Of a DNA stretch of 10,729 bases, positions 6,274 to 10,729 are shown in pieces. Position 1 is the first letter of the stretch; every line of letters begins with the position of its first letter. This DNA comes from Methylophilaceae bacterium. Lineage in GTDB: Bacteria > Pseudomonadota > Gammaproteobacteria > Burkholderiales > Methylophilaceae. The DNA lies in assembly GCA_025362115.1 (NCBI GenBank), contig JANYIK010000044.1, positions 1 to 10,729 of the forward strand, written 5' to 3'. The translations under genes and the position numbers were made by a program. The notes beneath the pieces are model-generated. The model had not been told where the DNA came from. It did not search any database and was given only the letters and a program-made list of their open reading frames with translations.

Positions 6274-7643
6274 CAAATTTTCTTTGCCAACTCAACCGCC
6301 TTGCCTACATAACTTGCCGGGGTCATCGCGAGCAAGCCGTCTTTGGCAGCTTGCGGAATCGCCAGCGTGGCGATGAAGCTGTGCAGGTCTTCTTTGCTGA
6401 TACCGCTTTTGCCGCGCGTCAGTTCTTTGAGTTGCTCATACGGATTTGCGATGCTATAGCGCCGCATCACGGTCTGTATTGGCTCGGCGAGGACTTCCCA
6501 AGAGGATGCCAGATCTGCATAAAGTTTTGCGCGATTGGCTTCCAGCTTGTTCAGGCCTTTGAGCAGCGAATCGTAGCCCAATAATGAATAGCCAAACGCT
6601 ACGCCCATGTTGCGTAGCACGGTGGAGTCGGTGAGATCGCGTTGCCAGCGTGAGATGGGGAGTTTTTCGGATAAATGGCCGAGTATGGCGTTGGCTAGCC
6701 CCAAGTTGCCTTCGGAGTTCTCAAAATCAATCGGATTGACTTTGTGTGGCATGGTGGAGGAGCCGACTTCTCCTTCTTTGACCTTTTGCTTAAAGTATCC
6801 CAGTGATACGTAGCCCCAGATGTCACGATCCAAGTCTATCAGGATGGTATTGATACGCGACATGGCGTGGTACAACTCGGCCATCGCATCGTGCGGTTCA
6901 ATCTGGATGGTGTAAGCGTTGTAGGTCAGCCCTAGACTTTCTACAAAGGTTTGAGCGAAGGCTTCCCAGTCCACATCGGGATACGCGGACAAATGCGCGT
7001 TGAAGTTGCCCACTGCGCCGTTGATTTTACCCAAGATTTCGACGGCGGCGAGTTGTGTGCGTTGGCGGCGTAGTCTATACACCACATTCGCCAATTCCTT
7101 GCCCATAGTGGTGGGTGAGGCAGGCTGGCCGTGGGTGTGAGCGAGCATGGCGGCATCGGCAAGATCGTGGGCTTGACTGCTCAAGTTGGCAATCAGCGCG
7201 TCCAACATCGGCAGCAACACGGTATCGCGGCCGGATTTCAGCATCAAGCCGTGGGATAGGTTGTTGATATCCTCGGAGGTACAGGCAAAGTGGATGAATT
7301 CGCTGGCTTTGCTCACTTCCACGTTACCCTTGAAACGCTCTTTCAGCCAGTATTCCAGTGCTTTTACATCGTGATTGGTGGTGGCTTCAATGGTTTTTAC
7401 CGCCGCTGCGTCGGCCTCGCTGAATTGGGCAATTGTTGCATCCAATTCCGCAATAGTACCCGCTGAGAAGAGTGCGATTTCTGGTAGCTCGGCATTGGCC
7501 GCCAAGGCTTTCAGCCATTCCACTTCCACAAAAGCACGGTATTTGATCAGCGCATATTCGCTAAAGTAAGGACGCAGCGCGTCCAGCTTGGTTTGATAGC
7601 GACCATCGAGTGGAGAAAGGGCGTTAAGCGCGGTGAGTTCCAT
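6273..7643 (-). CDS. purB: Adenylosuccinate lyase
   Basis: The 456-residue enzyme cleaves SAICAR to AICAR and adenylosuccinate to AMP, both with release of fumarate, in purine synthesis. Length and numbering match E. coli PurB: the general acid is His171 in AHTHGQPASPTTMGKE, and catalytic Ser295 sits in the flexible signature loop GSSTMPHKVNPIDFENSEGN (294-313). The N-terminus TALNALSPLDGRY and the TSEDINN segment at 122-128 are also diagnostic. The ATG at 7643 is the family start; the ribosome binding site is weak. It is the first gene of the apparent seven-gene minus-strand operon, its stop sharing a base with wrbA, so its promoter, in the divergent region to the right, probably drives the whole set. 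No PurR-type operator is obvious. Confidence 0.98.
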   Translation of the reverse strand: MELTALNALSPLDGRYQTKLDALRPYFSEYALIKYRAFVEVEWLKALAANAELPEIALFSAGTIAELDATIAQFSEADAAAVKTIEATTNHDVKALEYWLKERFKGNVEVSKASEFIHFACTSEDINNLSHGLMLKSGRDTVLLPMLDALIANLSSQAHDLADAAMLAHTHGQPASPTTMGKELANVVYRLRRQRTQLAAVEILGKINGAVGNFNAHLSAYPDVDWEAFAQTFVESLGLTYNAYTIQIEPHDAMAELYHAMSRINTILIDLDRDIWGYVSLGYFKQKVKEGEVGSSTMPHKVNPIDFENSEGNLGLANAILGHLSEKLPISRWQRDLTDSTVLRNMGVAFGYSLLGYDSLLKGLNKLEANRAKLYADLASSWEVLAEPIQTVMRRYSIANPYEQLKELTRGKSGISKEDLHSFIATLAIPQAAKDGLLAMTPASYVGKAVELAKKI

Positions 7644-7751
7644 ATGTGGGCGGTTTGAATTAATTTAAGACCTCAATTTTACGATACTCGGCATGGCAGT
7701 GGTAACATTCTCAAATTATCTATTGGGTACTCTGGCGTAACTTGCAGAATG

Positions 7752-7836
7752 CTTCGATACGTTTTCCGTTCGTCCTGAGTGCCGCGCAAAGCGCGGTGTA
7801 TCGAAGGATAGACGGAAAACTACTCAGCACGAACGG
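7752..7836. repeat. Complex palindromic (REP-like) element between divergent genes
   Basis: Inverted pairs seen by eye: CTTCGATA (7752-7759) with TATCGAAG (7799-7806); GTTTTCCGT (7761-7769) with ACGGAAAAC (7812-7820), extending to 13 of 16 pairs over 7761-7776 with 7805-7820; CCGTTCGTCCTGAGT (7766-7780) with ACTCAGCACGAACGG (7822-7836), 14 of 15; and a perfect CCGCGC-AAA-GCGCGG hairpin (7782-7796). Several arms share bases, so alternative folds compete. The CGTTCGTCCTGAG and TCGAAGGA words are typical of dispersed repeats in betaproteobacteria. No T-run follows, so it is not a classical terminator. Confidence 0.8.
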
Positions 7837-7845
7837 GTTCAGTTA

Positions 7846-7868
7846 GAACATTCTTAATTTAAGTGTTC
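7846..7868. promoter_or_regulatory. Dyad upstream of the aminotransferase gene
   Basis: GAACA (7846-7850) pairs with TGTTC (7864-7868), and CTTAA (7853-7857) with TTAAG (7859-7863) around one central T; two extra bases break the left arm. The dyad lies directly before the ribosome binding site, where it could be an operator or a leader hairpin. AT-rich palindromes also occur by chance, so the function is uncertain. Confidence 0.3.
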
Positions 7869-7871
7869 CTT

Positions 7872-7877
7872 GAGGAG
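7872..7877 (+). promoter_or_regulatory. Strong ribosome binding site of the aminotransferase gene
   Basis: GAGGAG lies five bases before the ATG at 7883. It is the best Shine-Dalgarno match in the window, suggests efficient translation of the aminotransferase, and fixes its start. Confidence 0.8.
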
Positions 7878-7882
7878 CTTTT

Positions 7883-9001
7883 ATGGTCAAGTCATTTCAT
7901 CCCCCCAATCGTATTCTCATGGGCCCCGGCCCTTCTGATGTCAGCCCGCGTGTATTGGCGGCCATGGCGCGCCCCACCATAGGCCATCTCGACCCCATGT
8001 TCGTGGAGATGATGGACGAGATGAAAGCCATGCTGCAATACGCTTTCCAGACCAAAAACGAGCTCACCATGCCGGTTTCGGCTCCTGGTTCGGCGGGGAT
8101 GGAAACCTGTTTTGTGAATTTGCTGGAACCTGGCGATAAAGCCATTGTGTGCCAAAACGGCGTGTTTGGCGGACGCATGAAAGAGAATGTGGAACGCTGT
8201 GGCGCAACGGCGGTGATGGTGATGGACGACTGGGGAACAGCGGTTGACCCGAATAAGGTGGAAGACGCGCTCAAAGCTAATCCCGATGCCAAATTACTGG
8301 CGTTTGTACATGCCGAGACTTCCACCGGCGCGCAATCTGACGCGCAGACTTTGACCTATCTGGCACACAAATACGATGCCTTATCGCTGGTGGATAGCGT
8401 GACCGGCTTGGGCGGCGTGCCTCTCAAGGTGGACGAGTGGGAGATAGATGCCATCTATTCAGGATCGCAAAAATGTTTGTCTTGTACTCCCGGCTTATCG
8501 CCCATCAGCTTTAGCGACCGAGCCATGCAAGTGGTCAAAAGCCGTAAGACTAAGGTGCAAAGCTGGTTTCTGGATTTGAATCTCGTCACCGCCTATTGGG
8601 GCAGCGGCGCTAAGCGCACTTATCACCACACCGCTCCGGTCAACGCGCTGTATGGTCTGCACGAAGCGCTGGTGATGTTGCAGGAAGAGGGGCTGGAGAA
8701 CTCTTGGGCGCGGCACAAACAACACCACTTGGAACTCAAGGCCGGGCTGGAAGCCTGGGGTCTGAAGTTCGTGGTGAAAGAGGAGCACCGCCTACCGCAA
8801 CTCAACTCGGTTTACATCCCCGAAGGCGTGGACGATGTCACGGTACGCAGCGCATTGCTTCACGATTACGGCCTAGAAATCGGCGCGGGACTGGGCGCGA
8901 TGGCGGGCAAGATATGGCGCATCGGCCTGATGGGGCATGCCTGTAACGAACGCAATGTGAATATCTGTTTGACCGCGCTGGAAGACGTGATGCGGGCATG
9001 A
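7883..9001 (+). CDS. Class V pyridoxal-phosphate aminotransferase, serine/alanine-glyoxylate type
   Basis: The 372-residue cytosolic enzyme resembles alanine/serine-glyoxylate aminotransferases (AGXT-like), which transfer an amino group to glyoxylate giving glycine. The N-terminus carries ILMGPGPSDVSPRVL (11-25) and IGHLDPMF (33-40). The cofactor-facing SAPGSAGME lies at 66-74, Asp171 in DSVTGLGG binds the pyridine nitrogen, and Lys197 in SGSQKCLSCTPGL forms the Schiff base. TYHHTAPVNALYGLHEAL (246-263) and the WRIGLMG segment at 345-351, with a substrate-binding Arg346, are also typical. Length is normal and the start follows a strong GAGGAG. Serine- and alanine-specific members are hard to tell apart from sequence alone, and related phosphonate or purine enzymes exist. 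The small EF-hand gene begins 34 bases downstream and may be co-transcribed. Confidence 0.9.
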   Translation: MVKSFHPPNRILMGPGPSDVSPRVLAAMARPTIGHLDPMFVEMMDEMKAMLQYAFQTKNELTMPVSAPGSAGMETCFVNLLEPGDKAIVCQNGVFGGRMKENVERCGATAVMVMDDWGTAVDPNKVEDALKANPDAKLLAFVHAETSTGAQSDAQTLTYLAHKYDALSLVDSVTGLGGVPLKVDEWEIDAIYSGSQKCLSCTPGLSPISFSDRAMQVVKSRKTKVQSWFLDLNLVTAYWGSGAKRTYHHTAPVNALYGLHEALVMLQEEGLENSWARHKQHHLELKAGLEAWGLKFVVKEEHRLPQLNSVYIPEGVDDVTVRSALLHDYGLEIGAGLGAMAGKIWRIGLMGHACNERNVNICLTALEDVMRA

Positions 9002-9035
9002 ACTTTGCTGCAGAAGTGCTAGTCCATCAAGCGCT

Positions 9036-9287
9036 ATGAAGAAGTTTTTGCTCATCTGTTGTTTGCTGCCCATTCTGGCTCATGCCGCAGAGGCGGAGCC
9101 TAGCGTAGAAGACAACATCCTTGCCATGGATACCGACCGTGACGGCATGGTGAGCGTTGCTGAAATCAAGGGGTATTTGCAGAAAAAATTCGGCCAGCAT
9201 TACCAGGAGTTATTGTTGGAAAAGATGGACTTTGCGGCCAAGGCGCAAAGCTGTGATTCTTCCTTTACGCGTCCGTTTCGCCAGTGA
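9036..9287 (+). CDS. Small secreted single EF-hand protein
   Basis: The 83-residue product has a Sec signal peptide (MKKFLLICCLLPILAHA, cleavage likely after Ala17). One canonical EF-hand loop follows at 32-43, DTDRDGMVSVAE, with calcium ligands at positions 1, 3, 5 and 12 (Asp32, Asp34, Asp36, Glu43) and Gly37 at position 6. A short helix leads to the C-terminal FAAKAQSCDSSF with a single mature cysteine. It should act in the periplasm or outside and bind calcium, perhaps as a dimer since EF-hands usually pair. No known named family is recognised. The ribosome binding site is weak, and the 34-base gap to the aminotransferase suggests read-through. A 7-bp stem (9281-9297, one G-T pair, no T-run) overlaps its stop. 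Confidence 0.8.
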   Translation: MKKFLLICCLLPILAHAAEAEPSVEDNILAMDTDRDGMVSVAEIKGYLQKKFGQHYQELLLEKMDFAAKAQSCDSSFTRPFRQ

Positions 9288-9399
9288 TTATTACTGGATT
9301 GGTGCTTGCTAGAGCCTTATCGTTGAGCACTGTTTCAGCGTAAATGGATTTAATATCCTGTATTGAATTTATGCGCCGAGACCGCAGCAGTGCTTGAGC

Positions 9400-9405
9400 T
9401 ATAAT
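9400..9405 (+). promoter_or_regulatory. Candidate -10 box for acnB
   Basis: A perfect TATAAT lies 40 bases before the acnB ATG, in the 158-base gap after the EF-hand gene. No good -35 is seen at the expected distance (the bases there read CGAGAC or CCGAGA). A start near 9412 would give a leader of about 34 bases. Nothing else is recognised in this gap. Confidence 0.4.
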
Positions 9406-9445
9406 CAATTTCTTCTCTATCACCTTTAACGTCGGGTCATACGAA

Positions 9446-10729
9446 ATGCTAAACGAATATCACCAACATATTACCGAACGCACCGCCTTTGGGCTTCCTC
9501 CGTTGCCGCTGAATGCTGAGCAAACCGCCGCATTGGTGGATCTGCTGAAATCACCTCCGGCTGGCAGTGAAAAAGAGTTACTGGACTTGCTGGGAAACCG
9601 CATACCGGCAGGCGTAGATCAGGCTGCTTATGTCAAGGCGGCATTCCTCGCCGATATCGCCAGCGGCAAAGCAAAATCACCACTAATCAACCGTGAAAAA
9701 GCGGTACAGGGTTTGGGCACCATGCTCGGCGGTTACAACGTGCCAGTGCTGGTGAGTTTGCTGGATGGTGATTTGGCCGAGCATGCGGTTAAAGCACTGT
9801 CGCACACCATCCTCATGTTTGATGCCTTCCATGACGTAGAAACCAAGGCCAAAGCGGGCAACGCAGCGGCGAAAAAGTTGATGCAATCCTGGGCGGATGC
9901 CGAGTGGTTCAGCGCGCGCAAAGCTTTGCCGGAAAGCGTCAGTTGCGTGGTGTTCAAAGTGCCCGGCGAGACCAATACCGATGACCTTTCCCCGGCGCAG
10001 GAAGCATGGTCGCGTCCTGATATCCCGTTGCACGCCAAGGCCATGCTGGTGAGCAAGATGCCTGAGGGCTTGCAGGTGATAGCCAAGTTGAAGGAAAAAG
10101 GCTTGCCGCTGGCCTACGTGGGCGACATCGTCGGCACGGGTTCATCGCGCAAATCGGCCATCAACTCGGTGCAATGGTTTATTGGCGAAGACATTCCGCA
10201 CATTCCTAATAAGCGTACCGGCGGCATCATTCTTGGGAGCAAGATTGCCCCCATTTTCTTCAATACCGCAGAGGATTCCGGCGCGCTGCCGATACAGTGC
10301 GACGTATCCAAGCTGAACACTGGCGATGTCATCACCATCCATAGCAAACAAGGGATCATTACCAATGCGGGCGAGACGGTCAGCACCTTTGAACTGGCAC
10401 CCGTGACTCTGCCAGATGAAGTGCAGGCGGGTGGTCGTATCGCGCTCATTATCGGTAGAGGTCTTACCACCAAGGCGCGCGCATCGCTGGGCTTGCCACC
10501 ATCAACGGTTTTCGTCCATTCGCATCTGGTGGCAGAATCGAAAAAAGGTTTTACCTTGGCGCAAAAGATGGTCGGGCGCGCTTGTGGCCTGCCAGAAGGC
10601 TTGGGCATACGCCCTGGCACTTATTGCGAACCCAAGACCACGACGGTGGGAAGTCAGGACACCACCGGCGCGATGACCCGTGACGAGCTGAAAGAGCTTG
10701 CCTGCTTGGGTTTTTCCGCAGATCTGGTG
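9446..10729 (+). CDS. acnB: Aconitate hydratase B, N-terminal 428 codons, cut by the right edge
   Basis: AcnB interconverts citrate and isocitrate in the TCA cycle and, in many bacteria, hydrates 2-methylaconitate. The frame is open without a stop from the ATG at 9446 to the window end. The N-terminal HEAT-like domain covers about 1-155 (YHQHITERTAFGLPPLPL near the start; LSHTILMFDAFHDVE in the middle). The swivel domain follows, with FKVPGETNTDDLSPA, YVGDIVGTGSSRKSAINSV (GTGSSRKS at 230-237), GSKIAPIFFNT and GGRIALIIGRGLTTKAR. The catalytic part begins around GRACGLPEGLGIRPGTYCEP and VGSQDTTGAMTRDEL (401-415). The Fe-S cysteines known from E. coli AcnB lie beyond the window. The bridge at 204-221 is about ten residues shorter than I recall for the E. 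coli protein. No strong ribosome binding site precedes the ATG, but family alignment supports this start. Confidence 0.95.
   Translation, partial: MLNEYHQHITERTAFGLPPLPLNAEQTAALVDLLKSPPAGSEKELLDLLGNRIPAGVDQAAYVKAAFLADIASGKAKSPLINREKAVQGLGTMLGGYNVPVLVSLLDGDLAEHAVKALSHTILMFDAFHDVETKAKAGNAAAKKLMQSWADAEWFSARKALPESVSCVVFKVPGETNTDDLSPAQEAWSRPDIPLHAKAMLVSKMPEGLQVIAKLKEKGLPLAYVGDIVGTGSSRKSAINSVQWFIGEDIPHIPNKRTGGIILGSKIAPIFFNTAEDSGALPIQCDVSKLNTGDVITIHSKQGIITNAGETVSTFELAPVTLPDEVQAGGRIALIIGRGLTTKARASLGLPPSTVFVHSHLVAESKKGFTLAQKMVGRACGLPEGLGIRPGTYCEPKTTTVGSQDTTGAMTRDELKELACLGFSADLV

Noticed and set aside
7752..7836. Palindromic element as part of a CRISPR array
   Set aside because: There are no regularly spaced direct repeats with unique spacers, only inverted repeats in one block.
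9281..9297. Stem-loop at the EF-hand gene stop as a terminator
   Set aside because: It is a 7-bp stem with one G-T pair, not GC-rich and without a following T-run.

Overview
The window looks like ordinary chromosomal DNA of a betaproteobacterium, plausibly of the Nitrosomonadales/Gallionellaceae type. That is inferred from mid-range base composition, the purB / surE-pcm-nlpD set, a proteobacterial AcnB and the repeat families present; no marker gene fixes the taxon. Nine complete genes, one gene cut by the right edge and one possible gene tail at the left edge are supported.

Left part (1-1765): an unrecognised reading-frame tail, then a minus-strand orphan HipA-family kinase of the HipH/YjjJ type with its own winged-helix domain and a consensus TATAAT upstream. 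The gap before the next gene carries a repeat-like stretch.

Middle (1766-7643): seven minus-strand genes packed as one apparent operon, in transcription order purB, wrbA, a DUF2069 membrane protein, surE, pcm, nlpD and a FemAB-like acyltransferase gene. Junctions are TGATG or ATGA overlaps or gaps of 7-13 bases. The set joins purine synthesis (PurB), quinone/flavin redox stress (WrbA), nucleotide and protein repair (SurE, Pcm) and envelope or cell-wall functions (NlpD, FemAB-like). rpoS, which often follows nlpD, is absent. Two copies of a GGGAGAGGG-type palindromic repeat sit just inside the nlpD and DUF2069 genes, in opposite orientation, and appear to be translated as N-terminal extensions.

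Right part (7644-10729): a divergent intergenic region holds an elaborate palindromic element and a dyad in front of a plus-strand class V aminotransferase (serine/alanine-glyoxylate type). A small secreted single-EF-hand protein follows, then the first 428 codons of acnB. The clearest unusual signal is the pair of translated palindromic repeats; I see no convincing new multi-gene system.
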